Source of the DNA: Pseudochelatococcus lubricantis
GTDB taxonomy: Bacteria > Pseudomonadota > Alphaproteobacteria > Rhizobiales > Beijerinckiaceae
Length of the DNA stretch: 64,000 nucleotides
NCBI RefSeq assembly: GCF_011762225.1
Contig: NZ_JAASQI010000006.1
Span: 250,271-314,270 of the forward strand
Direction: 5' to 3'
The position numbers were made by a program, and so were the translations under genes. Positions 51,358 to 59,962 of the stretch are shown piece after piece; the first letter of the stretch is position 1, and each line of letters begins with the position of its first letter. Under the pieces are notes generated by a model. The model was not told where the DNA came from. It did no database searches and was given only the letters and a program-made list of their open reading frames with translations.

Positions 51358-52481
51358 CGACGCTCGACAACATTCCGGGTGCTCTGTCCCGTGGTCCGGA
51401 AACGCCGGAGCCGGAGGCCGGGTCGCGTAATGTCCGCCTGCCGCTCTGGCGACGCCTGCGGGCGGGGCTTTTCGGCACCCCGGGCAACACGGCGATCACG
51501 CTTGCCACGCTGCTCGCACTTGCCTGGACGGTGCCGCCGTTCCTGCGCTGGGCCGTCATCGACGCGACATGGAGCGGCACGTCGGAGGAATGCGCCGCAG
51601 CGGCGGGCGCGTGCTGGGCGTTCGTCGCCGCGAAGTTCCGCTTCATCAGTTTCGCCTTCTACCCGCCCGCGCTGCACTGGCGGCCTTTTCTCGTGGTCGT
51701 GCTGCTGCTGGCGCTGCTCGCGGCGACGGCGCTGCCGCGTTTCTGGCGTCGGGGGCTGTTGCTGGCGTGGCTTGCGGGCATCGCCGCCTGCTGGCTGCTG
51801 ATGGCCGGCACGCTCACGCCGCCCCCCGTACCCTCCAACCAGTGGGGCGGGTTGCCCGTCACGCTGCTGGTATGGACCGTCTGCTTCGGGATAGCGACGC
51901 CGCTCGCCATCGGCCTGGCGCTTGCCCGCCGGTCCGACATGCGCAGCGTCAAGGTGCTGGCCATCGCCTTCATCGAGCTGATGCGCGCCATTCCCATGGT
52001 CGCCATCCTCTATGTGGCGATGCTGATCCTGCCCATGGCGGTGCCCGACGGCCAGCTCATCGACAAGACCATCCGCGCGATGGTCATGATCACGCTGTTC
52101 TGGTCGGCCTATCTCGCGGAGGTGGTGCGCGCCGGCCTGCAGGCGATTCCGCCGGGGCAGGACGAGGCGGCCATGGCGCTGGGGCTCGGCTACTGGCGCA
52201 GGATGCAGCTCGTCATCCTGCCACAGGCGCTGCGCACCGTCGTGCCGGCGATGGTGAACCTCGCCATCGGCTTCCTGCTCGCCACCTCGCTGCTCGCCGT
52301 GATCGGCATCGTCGACCTGCTCAACGCCGCCCGTGCGGCGGCCACCGACCCGAGCTGGCTCGGGTTCTACGACGAGGCGTATCTGTTCGTTGCCGCGATC
52401 TATTTCGCCTTCTGCTTCGGCGGATCGCGCTACAGCATGTGGCTCGAACGCTATCTCGGCGCCGCGAAAGAGCGCGGGTGA
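51354..52481 (+). CDS. Amino-acid ABC importer permease (AapM/BztC-like)
   Basis: A 375-residue permease with an N-terminal Pro/Glu-rich cytoplasmic stretch. It carries WGGLPVTLLVWTVCFGIATPLAIGLALARRS (core WGGLPVTLLVWTV), FIELMRAIPMVAILYVAML and the contact loop PPGQDEAAMALGLGYWRRMQLVILPQAL. GGAG precedes the ATG. The ATPase gene normally following (aapP-like) is absent: the next gene is msrA, so an ATPase encoded elsewhere must be shared. Confidence 0.9.
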   Translation: MTTLDNIPGALSRGPETPEPEAGSRNVRLPLWRRLRAGLFGTPGNTAITLATLLALAWTVPPFLRWAVIDATWSGTSEECAAAAGACWAFVAAKFRFISFAFYPPALHWRPFLVVVLLLALLAATALPRFWRRGLLLAWLAGIAACWLLMAGTLTPPPVPSNQWGGLPVTLLVWTVCFGIATPLAIGLALARRSDMRSVKVLAIAFIELMRAIPMVAILYVAMLILPMAVPDGQLIDKTIRAMVMITLFWSAYLAEVVRAGLQAIPPGQDEAAMALGLGYWRRMQLVILPQALRTVVPAMVNLAIGFLLATSLLAVIGIVDLLNAARAAATDPSWLGFYDEAYLFVAAIYFAFCFGGSRYSMWLERYLGAAKERG

Positions 52482-52592
52482 GCCAGCTGTACGCGGCGGA
52501 TTGCGGCGGCAGGGCCTTTACAACGCCCTGTCGCCCGACCATCTTTTCGCCCGAGGGCGGCAGGATTTTTTCCGAGTGACTGGAGGAACGCG

Positions 52593-53102
52593 ATGACCCA
52601 TGAACGTGCTTTGCTCGCAGGCGGTTGCTTCTGGGGCGTGCAGGACCTTGTCCGCCACCACAAGGGCGTCGTCTCGACGCGCGTCGGCTATTCCGGCGGC
52701 GATGTGCCGAACGCGACGTATCGCAACCACGGTACCCATGCCGAGGCGATCGAGATCATCTTCGATCCGGCGGTGGTGAGCTACCGGGAACTGCTCGAAT
52801 TCTTTTTCCAGCTCCACGATCCGACCACGCCCGACCGGCAGGGCAACGACATCGGGACGAGCTACCGCTCGGCGATTTTCCATACGTCTCCCGAGCAGGA
52901 GCAGATCGCGCGCGAGACCATTGCCGATATCGATGCATCCGGCCTGTGGCCGGGCAAGGTCGTGACCGAGGTCGCGCCGGCCGGGCCTTTCTGGGAGGCC
53001 GAGCCGGAGCATCAGGATTATCTGGTGCGCTATCCGAACGGCTACACCTGCCACTTCGTGCGCCCCGGCTGGCGGCTGCCGGCGACGGCCGACCGGTCCT
53101 GA
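52593..53102 (+). CDS. msrA: Peptide methionine (S)-S-oxide reductase
   Basis: A 169-residue cytoplasmic repair enzyme. The active site GGCFWGVQ is at residues 10-17, and [27 protein letters not shown] (core [16 protein letters not shown]) and [27 protein letters not shown] (core [14 protein letters not shown]) complete the family pattern. It reduces free or protein-bound methionine-S-sulfoxide. A resolving Cys lies in YTCHF near the end. GGAGG precedes the ATG. Placement beside sulfur transport genes suggests use in methionine sulfoxide assimilation as well as repair. Confidence 0.95.
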   Translation: MTHERALLAGGCFWGVQDLVRHHKGVVSTRVGYSGGDVPNATYRNHGTHAEAIEIIFDPAVVSYRELLEFFFQLHDPTTPDRQGNDIGTSYRSAIFHTSPEQEQIARETIADIDASGLWPGKVVTEVAPAGPFWEAEPEHQDYLVRYPNGYTCHFVRPGWRLPATADRS

Positions 53103-53126
53103 CCGGCCGTCGCGGTTCGCGCCTTG

Positions 53127-53260
53127 GAGTTTTTCTCATTTTGATTGAATCAGAAAGCTGAAAAACTCTTGAGCCTGCGCGGCGTTAGAGCGTTGAAAAA
53201 GCGAAGCTTTTTCTGCCATAGGCAAATACTGGAGTGTTTCTGTCTTTGACAGAAATACTC
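53127..53260. repeat. Cluster of three palindromes between convergent genes
   Basis: Stem 1: GAGTTTTTC (53127-53135) with GAAAAACTC (53160-53168), the loop holding TGATTGAATCA. Stem 2: GAAAAAGC (53195-53202) with GCTTTTTC (53206-53213). Stem 3: GAGTGTTTCTGTC (53232-53244) with GACAGAAATACTC (53248-53260), one mismatch, touching the stop codon of the imelysin gene. Together they may end both convergent transcripts; stem 3 resembles the palindrome at 61605. Confidence 0.8.
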
Positions 53261-54114
53261 TAGTCGAGCCCGAGCTTGCCGCGCAGGGTGGAGAGGTCTT
53301 CCGCCAGCGTGTTGACGGCGCCGGCCAGCACATTGCGGTCGGCGTCCGTCAGCTTCTCGTAGCTCTGGAAGCCATTGCCTTCCTTGTACTTGGCGAGGAT
53401 GACGTCGACGCGGTTGAAGTTGCCCTCGACCTTCTTGACGAACTCCCCGTCATCCTTGGGCAGCAGCGGCCGGAACAGATCGAAGATCTTGCGGGAGCCG
53501 TCGAAATTGCCTTGGAAGTCCCACAGGTCGGTGTGGCTGTAGCGGTCTTCCTCGCCCGAGATCTTGGTGGCGGCGACTTCCTCCATCAGCACGGCGGCGC
53601 CGCCGACGACTTTCTCCGGCGGGAAGGTGAGGCCGGCGATGCGCTTGTGCAGCTCCTCGACGTCGGCCAGCAGCTTGTCGGCAAAGGGGCCGAGCTCGGC
53701 GGTGCTGTTCTTCTCCCACAGGCCGTATTCGATACGGTGGAAGCCCGTGAAGCCGGGGTCGGCCTCGGCCTTCTCGTGGTCGTCCGCACGCGAGTCGATC
53801 GCGGCGTCGAGGTCCGAGAACAGTTCGGCGATCGGCTCTATCTGCTCGTAGCTCACGCGCGTGGGTGCGAACAGGGCCTTGGCCTTCTCCACGTCCCCGG
53901 CCTTCACGGCGTCGGTGAACGCCTTCGTGTCCTTGACGAACTGCTGCGTCGCCTTCGTGACGTAAATCTTGTACTCAGCCACCGGCGCGACGAGGTCGAG
54001 CGGCGACACCGCCGCGGCGGCTTGCGCCAGCACCGGCGCCGACGGGGCGGCGAGCGTGAGGGAACCGAGCGCCAGCGTGGTCGCGGCGGCGAATGACAAC
54101 AGACTTTTCTTCAT
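53260..54114 (-). CDS. Imelysin/EfeO-type (M75) periplasmic iron protein
   Basis: A 284-residue secreted protein. The signal peptide MKKSLLSFAAATTLALGSLT ends near VLAQ. The M75 domain starts at PVAEYKIYVTK and contains GFHRIEYGLWEKN, with the HxxE metal motif, and YSHTDLWDFQGNFDGS. It lacks the cupredoxin domain of full EfeO, so it resembles EfeM-type proteins. It follows efeB after a 26-bp gap and probably assists iron delivery. Confidence 0.9.
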   Translation of the reverse strand: MKKSLLSFAAATTLALGSLTLAAPSAPVLAQAAAAVSPLDLVAPVAEYKIYVTKATQQFVKDTKAFTDAVKAGDVEKAKALFAPTRVSYEQIEPIAELFSDLDAAIDSRADDHEKAEADPGFTGFHRIEYGLWEKNSTAELGPFADKLLADVEELHKRIAGLTFPPEKVVGGAAVLMEEVAATKISGEEDRYSHTDLWDFQGNFDGSRKIFDLFRPLLPKDDGEFVKKVEGNFNRVDVILAKYKEGNGFQSYEKLTDADRNVLAGAVNTLAEDLSTLRGKLGLD

Positions 54115-54140
54115 GAGGGGAACTCCGGTTGTCGAGTGGA

Positions 54141-55496
54141 TCATCCTGCGGCCGGTACGAGGTGCGCCGCCGCGAGCAGCGGGCGGGCGAAAAAGTCGTT
54201 TTCGTCGCGCACGCCGGGAAGGGTGAAGAAATAGCCGCCGCCCACGGGCTTGATGTATTCCTCCAGCGGTTCGCCGTCGAGGCGGCGCTGGACGGTGATG
54301 AAACCGTTGAGCAGGTTGGCCTGATAGCAGATGAACAGGAGGCCCATGTCGAGCTGGCCCGATTTCGTCACGCCGTTCGAATAGTTGAACGGGCGGCGCA
54401 GAATCAGGTTCGTCTCGCTCTCCGGCGTGCGCGGATTGGCGAGCCGGATATGGGAATCGTGAGGCGTGTGGACGCCGTCGGGGTCGCGGCCGAAGTCGGG
54501 AACGTCGAATTCGCTTGCCCCGGGACCGCCGTCGAGCGGCGCGCCGCTGTCGCGCGCGCGGCCGAAGATGCGCTCCTGCTCCCGCAGCGGCGTGCGGTCC
54601 CAGCGCTCGACGAAGTTGCGGATGATGCGCACGGCCTGATAGGTGCCGCCCGCCATCCACTCCGGCTCCTCCCCGCCGCGTTGCACCCACAGGATGCGGT
54701 TCATCAGCGCCGTGTCGTTGGCGTCCGGATTGGCGGAGCCGTCGCGGAAGCCCAGGAAGTTGCGGGCACTCTCGGCCGGCCGGTCCGGCACCTCCGGCAG
54801 CACGGGCACGGCGCCTTCCTGCTTCCAGCGCAGCCAGAGCAGATCGGGCAGGTTCTTGACGATGTCCCGCAGCGCGTGGATCGTTGTGTCGGCGGTGTTG
54901 GCGCAAAGCTGGATAGACAGGTCGCCGTGGCACAGGTCGGCGTTGAGCGCGTCGTTGGGGAACGCCGTCATGCGCTCCAGATACTTCGGCCTGAAAGGCC
55001 CGAGACCGAAGCGCCCGTCGAACAGCGATGAGCCCACCGAGACGGTGACGGTGAGATTGTCGGGGATGACCACCGGCCCCAGGATGCCGGAATCGGTGGG
55101 CGGGAAACGCGGGTCGCGCACCGGCGGCGTGCCGCCTTCCATCAGGAAGCGCGTCCGTTCCGTCAGTGTGCGGAACAGGCGCACCAGCTCGTCCGGGGTC
55201 TGCGCCAGCACGTCGAAGGACGCCACCATGCCGCAGGCCGGCCGGGGCGTGACGACGCCAGCCTGATGCTCGCCGAGGAAGGGCTGCTTCTCGGCGGTGC
55301 GGTCGCTCACCGGCGCCGTTGCCACATTGCCGCCGGCGGCGGGCTCGCGGGCAAGGCCGGGACGGGGCGCGACGCCTGCCATCATACCGGCGAGCGCCAG
55401 CGCGTTGAGGCCAAGCGCCTTCAGGATGTCGCGCCGCACGGGCGAATACGGCTTCAGGCGCGGCTCGCGCACGGGGCTGTCCGGTTCGTCGATCAT
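54141..55496 (-). CDS. efeB: Deferrochelatase/peroxidase, Dyp-type, Tat-exported
   Basis: A 451-residue periplasmic haem peroxidase. The twin-arginine signal SPVRRDILKALGLNALALAG is near the N-terminus. Dyp-type motifs are GFRDGSANP (the GxxDG site), the haem-ligand His region HTPHDSHIRLANPR and ILRRPFNYSNGV. EfeB works with EfeU and EfeO in ferrous iron uptake and can release iron from haem. AAGGA supports the start at 55496; an ATG at 55511 overlaps the efeO stop (ATGA) and is an alternative. Confidence 0.92.
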   Translation of the reverse strand: MIDEPDSPVREPRLKPYSPVRRDILKALGLNALALAGMMAGVAPRPGLAREPAAGGNVATAPVSDRTAEKQPFLGEHQAGVVTPRPACGMVASFDVLAQTPDELVRLFRTLTERTRFLMEGGTPPVRDPRFPPTDSGILGPVVIPDNLTVTVSVGSSLFDGRFGLGPFRPKYLERMTAFPNDALNADLCHGDLSIQLCANTADTTIHALRDIVKNLPDLLWLRWKQEGAVPVLPEVPDRPAESARNFLGFRDGSANPDANDTALMNRILWVQRGGEEPEWMAGGTYQAVRIIRNFVERWDRTPLREQERIFGRARDSGAPLDGGPGASEFDVPDFGRDPDGVHTPHDSHIRLANPRTPESETNLILRRPFNYSNGVTKSGQLDMGLLFICYQANLLNGFITVQRRLDGEPLEEYIKPVGGGYFFTLPGVRDENDFFARPLLAAAHLVPAAG

Positions 55497-55507
55497 GCGC
55501 CGTTCCT

Positions 55508-56704
55508 TCATTCGAGACCGATGGAGGCGTTGAGCTTGCCCGTTGCGTCCGCCAGCGCCTGCAGGCTCGCGGCGATGGCGGCGCGGTCCTCCCGGCCGAC
55601 ATCGCCGAGGCGCGCGTAACCCTGCGGGCCGCGCAAACCGTCGATGCGGGCAACCGCCGCATCGAGCTTCGCCTGCGTTTCCGTGGCGAGCGCCGGATCG
55701 GCCTTCGCCACCAGCGGCTGCAGCAGGCCGATCACCTTGCCCGCGCCGGCGAGGGTCGCGGCGAGCGAGTCGATGTCCGTGCCGCTGTAGCGTTCCTCGC
55801 CCTCGCTTGCGATGCTGCCGGCCCAGCGCGTCAGCAGCGTCCTCGCGCCGTCCGCCATCCGCTCCGGCGGCAGTTGCAGGGCGCCGAGCCGTTCTTCCAG
55901 CGTGGTGACGTCCGCGAGCAGCCGCTCCGCGACGGGCGTGAGGCCGGCGAGGTCTCCCTGGGCGAACAGCCCGTATTCCAGACGGTGGAAGCCCGTGAAG
56001 GCGGGATCGGCCTCGCGCTTTTCGAGATAGTCGGCGCGGGCGCTGATCGCGGCGTCGAGATCGACGAAGCGCTGGGCGGCGGGTTCGATGTGCCTGTAGA
56101 GCGCGCGCGCCGGCACATAGAGCGCCCTGGCGCGCGCAAGGTCGCCATCGCGGACGGCGGCGGCGAGGTCCGCCGTGGCGCTCGTCAGGGCGCCGGATTC
56201 CAGCGCCAGGTAGACGCGGTACTCGGCGAGCGGGCCGATGAAAGCCGTCAGCGCCGGCCGGGCGGCGTTTCCGGCATCTGCCGAAGGGGTGACGGTGAGC
56301 GTGCCGCGCGGATTGCTGAGCAGGCCGCAGGTGATCTGGAACGTGCCCGTATCGAGCCTTGCCGTCAGCGTCGACGAGAAGCCGGGGGCGATGTTCTCAC
56401 GCTCTTCCACCACCATCACGCCATCGAGAATTTCCCACTCCACGGTGCGGTCGGAGTTGTTGACGATGCGGAAGGTGCGCCGCCCGGCCGGAACCGTCAA
56501 CTCGTTGGGATCGCAGGTTTTTCCCGTGATGGTGACGGTGATGGCGTCGTCCGGCGCGGGCTGTGGTGTCTTGCGGGAGGCAAGATAGAACACCGCGCCG
56601 CCCGCGATCACGAGCACGACGGCGCCGGCGACGGCAAGCCGCGCCAGGCGGGAGGACGGTGGGGCGGCCTTCTCGCGGCCGGCGTTGTCTTGCGGAGATG
56701 CCAT
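55508..56704 (-). CDS. efeO: Iron uptake protein EfeO (cupredoxin plus M75)
   Basis: A 398-residue envelope protein. A single N-terminal membrane anchor (LAVAGAVVLVIAGGAVFYLA) is followed by a cupredoxin-like domain at about 45-140 with KTCDPNEL, DGVMVVEEREN and FQITCGLLSNPRG, then an M75/imelysin domain with GFHRLEYGLFAQ. The cupredoxin part is thought to bind and oxidise Fe(II) or Cu, the M75 part to hold Fe(III). It is between efeU and efeB in the classic order. Confidence 0.92.
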   Translation of the reverse strand: MASPQDNAGREKAAPPSSRLARLAVAGAVVLVIAGGAVFYLASRKTPQPAPDDAITVTITGKTCDPNELTVPAGRRTFRIVNNSDRTVEWEILDGVMVVEERENIAPGFSSTLTARLDTGTFQITCGLLSNPRGTLTVTPSADAGNAARPALTAFIGPLAEYRVYLALESGALTSATADLAAAVRDGDLARARALYVPARALYRHIEPAAQRFVDLDAAISARADYLEKREADPAFTGFHRLEYGLFAQGDLAGLTPVAERLLADVTTLEERLGALQLPPERMADGARTLLTRWAGSIASEGEERYSGTDIDSLAATLAGAGKVIGLLQPLVAKADPALATETQAKLDAAVARIDGLRGPQGYARLGDVGREDRAAIAASLQALADATGKLNASIGLE

Positions 56705-56721
56705 GATGAAAATGACCTTGT

Positions 56722-57561
56722 TCAGCCCGGCGATCCGGAGACGGCGGACGGCGCGGGGGGCGCCGGCGTCCACAGGAACCAAGGCAGCGTCAGCGCGAGG
56801 AACGCGATGTAGGCGATGACCTCGCCGACCGCCGGCGTTTCGTGATAGCCGAAAAGCCCGGCGAGTACGCTGCCGGCGACGCTGTCGAGGGGGAGCCAGT
56901 GGCTCGCGTCGAAGGCGGTTGCCTGCAGGCGGTTCCACACGCCCGCCTCGTGCAGCGCGCGCAGGGCACCGGCGAGGATGCCCGCGGCCACGAACAGGAT
57001 GAATATCCCCGTCCAGCGGAAGAAGAGGCGCAGGTTGAGCCGCACGCCGCCCCAATAGATGCCGTAGCCAAGCGCCGCGGCCGCGAGGAGGCCGAGGAGC
57101 GCGCCGAGCGGCACGGCCAAGCCCTCGCTCTGCTGGAAGATGGCGAGCAGGAAGAACAGCGACTCGAGTCCCTCGCGCGCCACGGCGAAGAAAGCCATGC
57201 CGATGAGCGCCAGCGTGGCATTGCGGCCGCCGGTGAAGGCCGCGTCGATATGGTCGTGAAGCTCGTGCCTGATGGACCGCGCCACCTTGCGCATCCAGAA
57301 CACCATCGACGTCAGCACCACGACCGCGACGAGCCCGATGATGGCCTCGAACAGCTCCTGCGCCTTCTGCGGAAAGCCGGACGACAGCGCCTGCAGGGCT
57401 GCGCCCGCGAACAGGGTGAGCGCGAGGGCGAGAAGAATGCCGACCCACACGGCCGGCAGCCACGCGGCACGCCCGGTCTGCTTCAGATAGCCGGCGATGA
57501 TACCGACGACGAGCGCTGCCTCAAGACCTTCACGCAGCATGATCAGGAACGGAGCCAGCAT
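56722..57561 (-). CDS. efeU: Ferrous iron permease EfeU (FTR1 family)
   Basis: A 279-residue membrane protein with about seven hydrophobic segments. Two REGLE motifs, the iron-handling sites of FTR1 permeases, are at residues 10-14 (MLREGLEAAL) and in FFAVAREGLESLFF (about 131). It is the first gene of efeU-efeO-efeB plus an imelysin gene. It moves oxidised iron across the inner membrane after EfeO/EfeB processing. Confidence 0.93.
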   Translation of the reverse strand: MLAPFLIMLREGLEAALVVGIIAGYLKQTGRAAWLPAVWVGILLALALTLFAGAALQALSSGFPQKAQELFEAIIGLVAVVVLTSMVFWMRKVARSIRHELHDHIDAAFTGGRNATLALIGMAFFAVAREGLESLFFLLAIFQQSEGLAVPLGALLGLLAAAALGYGIYWGGVRLNLRLFFRWTGIFILFVAAGILAGALRALHEAGVWNRLQATAFDASHWLPLDSVAGSVLAGLFGYHETPAVGEVIAYIAFLALTLPWFLWTPAPPAPSAVSGSPG

Positions 57562-57587
57562 CGTCTATGTCCACATAACCCTCAAAC

Positions 57588-57614
57588 GTTCGCGGGCGAC
57601 GAACGCCCGCGAAC
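57588..57614 (-). promoter_or_regulatory. Leader hairpin upstream of efeU
   Basis: GTTCGCGGGCG, loop ACGAA, CGCCCGCGAAC is a perfect 11-bp stem whose near end is 27 bp before the efeU start codon. It would lie in the 5' leader of the mRNA and could affect its stability or translation. Confidence 0.6.
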
Positions 57615-57883
57615 CCGATAATCGTACATACGAAAATCGGTAATTGCGATATAAATCATTGATATCAAACAATATTTTCTTTATTATAGGTATAATAAGC
57701 GGGGTAACCCGTTGATGCGTCAGGCAAGTCGTCATGCGCCAGCGATGCCGTATCCGCTCGCGCGTGCAGCAACGGGCGGGTGGGCCCAATCTGTCAATTG
57801 ACTCGGCGGGTACGACACTATACGAGCGCATGATGTTCCCGTTTTCAGGTTTCGGGATGCCTTTCGCAAGGCAAGAGGCTGTT
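57615..57883. other. AT-rich divergent intergenic region between efeU and hmuT
   Basis: No gene is credible here, although an open frame runs upstream from hmuT. The part 57640-57700 is very AT-rich and contains the palindrome TTGATATCAA (57659-57668) and a TATTTTCTTTATTATAGG stretch. It probably holds promoters and iron-responsive operators for both iron operons; I cannot assign a Fur, Irr or RirA site with confidence. Confidence 0.5.
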
Positions 57884-58813
57884 ATGCAGACCGTTCGGCA
57901 GCGTTTGTCCGTAGTGCGTTATTTCGCCGGGGCGAGGGCTTTCTGTCTTTTTGTTTTCCTCTCTTTCATTGGTATAAATACAAGCTTCGCACAGGGCGGC
58001 GGGCCGGAGAGAATCGTATCGGTCGGCGGCGCGATTACCGAGATTCTGTACGATCTCGGGCTTGCTGACAGGATCGTGGCCGTCGATACGACGAGCCTGT
58101 TCCCGCCCGAGGCGCTGAAGGAGAAGCCCAATGTCGGCTACATGCGCGCCCTGTCGGTGGAGGGGATTCTCGCGCTCGGCCCCACGCGCGTGCTGCTGCT
58201 CGACGGCGCCGGGCCGCCGGAGGCGCTGAAGCTGCTGGCGGAATCGGGCTTGCCCATCACGCACATCGGCGACGATCCGACACCTGCGGGCGTCGTGGCG
58301 AAGATCCGCGCAATCGGGCAGGTGACAGGCGTCGATGCCGACGCCGCGACACTGTCGGAGGCGGTGGAGCAGCGCTTCTCGCTGCTCGAAGACCTCGGCA
58401 GGCAGATCGGGCAGCCGAAGAAGGTGCTGTTCGTGCTCGGCTTTCAGGGCGGCAGACCGCTGGTCGCGGGGCAGGGCACGGCGGCGGACGGCATCATCCG
58501 GCTCGCCGGCGCGCACAACGCGGCGCAGGGTTTTCCCGGTTACAAACCCATGACGGACGAGGCGATCATCGAGGCCGCGCCCGATGCCATCGTCACCATG
58601 GGCAGCGCCGCCCATACGATGGAGCCGGAGGAACTGTTCGCGCGTCCCGCCTTCGCCGGCACGCCGGCCGCGCGGGAGCGGCGCCTCATCAGCCGCGACG
58701 GGCTGTTCCTGCTTGGCTTCGGGCCGCGCACCCCGCAGGCCGCCGCCGATCTGCTGCACGCGCTCTATCCGGCAGTGCCGATACCGCCCGCCCTTGCCGC
58801 CGGCGCTCCATAA
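57884..58813 (+). CDS. hmuT: Hemin ABC importer binding protein
   Basis: A 309-residue receptor of the helical-backbone (family 8) type. A signal peptide with AFCLFVFLSFIGINTSFAQG ends near FAQ. The mature protein has RIVSVGGAITEILYDLGLADRIVAVDTTS (core SVGGAITEILYDLG), ALSVEGILALGPTRVL, and a C-terminal DAIVTMGSAAHTM. This is the HmuT/HemT pattern with an early conserved GG and Tyr. AGAGG precedes the ATG at 57884. It is followed by matching permease and ATPase genes. Confidence 0.9.
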   Translation: MQTVRQRLSVVRYFAGARAFCLFVFLSFIGINTSFAQGGGPERIVSVGGAITEILYDLGLADRIVAVDTTSLFPPEALKEKPNVGYMRALSVEGILALGPTRVLLLDGAGPPEALKLLAESGLPITHIGDDPTPAGVVAKIRAIGQVTGVDADAATLSEAVEQRFSLLEDLGRQIGQPKKVLFVLGFQGGRPLVAGQGTAADGIIRLAGAHNAAQGFPGYKPMTDEAIIEAAPDAIVTMGSAAHTMEPEELFARPAFAGTPAARERRLISRDGLFLLGFGPRTPQAAADLLHALYPAVPIPPALAAGAP

Positions 58814-58834
58814 CGGCCTGCGCGGGGAATGTCC

Positions 58835-59962
58835 ATGGCGTCGGCAGCAGCGCGGGATGAACGGTCGTTCCTCGCCCGGCACGGGGGCGTGGGGCTGATG
58901 GCCGCCCTCGTCCTGCTCGTGCTCGCTGCCTCGGTCGTGTCGATGGGCACGGGCGCCGTTCCGCTGCCGCCGGAACGGGTGGTGCGGGTGCTATGGCTCG
59001 CGGCGACGGGCGCGCCGGATGCCATATCCGCCGGCGACCGGCTCGTCGTCATCGGCATCCGCCTGCCGCGCACGCTGCTCGGCCTGATGGTGGGCGGGGC
59101 GCTCGCGGTGTCTGGCGCGCTGATGCAGGGCCTGTTCCGCAATCCACTTGCCGATCCGGGCCTCGCGGGCGTCTCCAGCGGCGCGGCGCTGGCGGCGGCG
59201 CTTGTCATCGTCCTCGGCCAGCCGATCGTCACTTTTGCCGCCGCCGCGCTGTCGTCCTGGACGGGCGCTGCCCCGGCCCTGCAGGGCGGGGGAACCCCCT
59301 TCGCGCTGCTGCCGCTTGCGGCCTTCGGCGGAGGGCTGCTCGTGACGTTGCTGCTCTATGCCCTTTCCACCCGCAACGGCGAGACGCGCATCGCAACGCT
59401 GCTTCTCGCCGGTGTCGCCATCGGTGCGCTGACGGGTGCTGTCACGGGCCTGCTGTCCTACATCAGCGACGACCGGCAATTGCGGGACCTGACGTTCTGG
59501 TCGCTCGGCAGTCTCGGCGGCGCGACGTGGGACCGCGTCGTCACGGTCGCGCCGGCCATTCTGCCGGTGTTCCTCGCGGTGCCGTTTCTTGCACGCGGCC
59601 TCAACGCGCTGGCGCTGGGCGAGGCAGAGGCGTTCCATCTGGGCTTCGCCGTGCAGCGCATCAAGCGGGCGACGCTGTTCCTCGTCTCCGTGGCCGTTGG
59701 TGCGGCGGTGGCGACGTCGGGAGTGATCGGCTTCGTCGGCCTCGTGGTGCCGCATCTCCTGCGCCTGCTCCACGGCGCGGACCATCGCACCCTGCTGCCG
59801 GCGAGCGCGCTGCTGGGCGGGGCGCTGCTCGTCGGCGCGGATAGCCTGGCACGCACCGTCGTCGCGCCGGCGGAGCTGCCCATCGGCATCCTGACGGCGG
59901 TGCTGGGCGCGCCCTTCTTCCTGTGGCTGCTGCTGGCGCGCGGCCGGGATCTGTCCGCATGA
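58835..59962 (+). CDS. hmuU: Hemin ABC importer permease
   Basis: A 375-residue FecCD-family permease. Typical marks are RLPRTLLGLMVGGALAVSGALMQGLFRNPLADPGLAGVSSGAAL (core SGALMQGLFRNPLADPG), DLTFWSLGSLGGATWD, GEAEAFHLGFAV and the final GVIGFVGLVVPHLLR with ELPIGILTAVLGAPFFLWLL. An ATG two codons upstream (58829) is an alternative. It overlaps hmuV by 4 bp. Confidence 0.93.
   Translation: MASAAARDERSFLARHGGVGLMAALVLLVLAASVVSMGTGAVPLPPERVVRVLWLAATGAPDAISAGDRLVVIGIRLPRTLLGLMVGGALAVSGALMQGLFRNPLADPGLAGVSSGAALAAALVIVLGQPIVTFAAAALSSWTGAAPALQGGGTPFALLPLAAFGGGLLVTLLLYALSTRNGETRIATLLLAGVAIGALTGAVTGLLSYISDDRQLRDLTFWSLGSLGGATWDRVVTVAPAILPVFLAVPFLARGLNALALGEAEAFHLGFAVQRIKRATLFLVSVAVGAAVATSGVIGFVGLVVPHLLRLLHGADHRTLLPASALLGGALLVGADSLARTVVAPAELPIGILTAVLGAPFFLWLLLARGRDLSA

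Noticed and set aside
57734..57883. Upstream extension of the hmuT frame
   Set aside because: The frame is open, but the residues are unlike a signal peptide and the ATG at 57884 has a good ribosome binding site just before a clear signal sequence.
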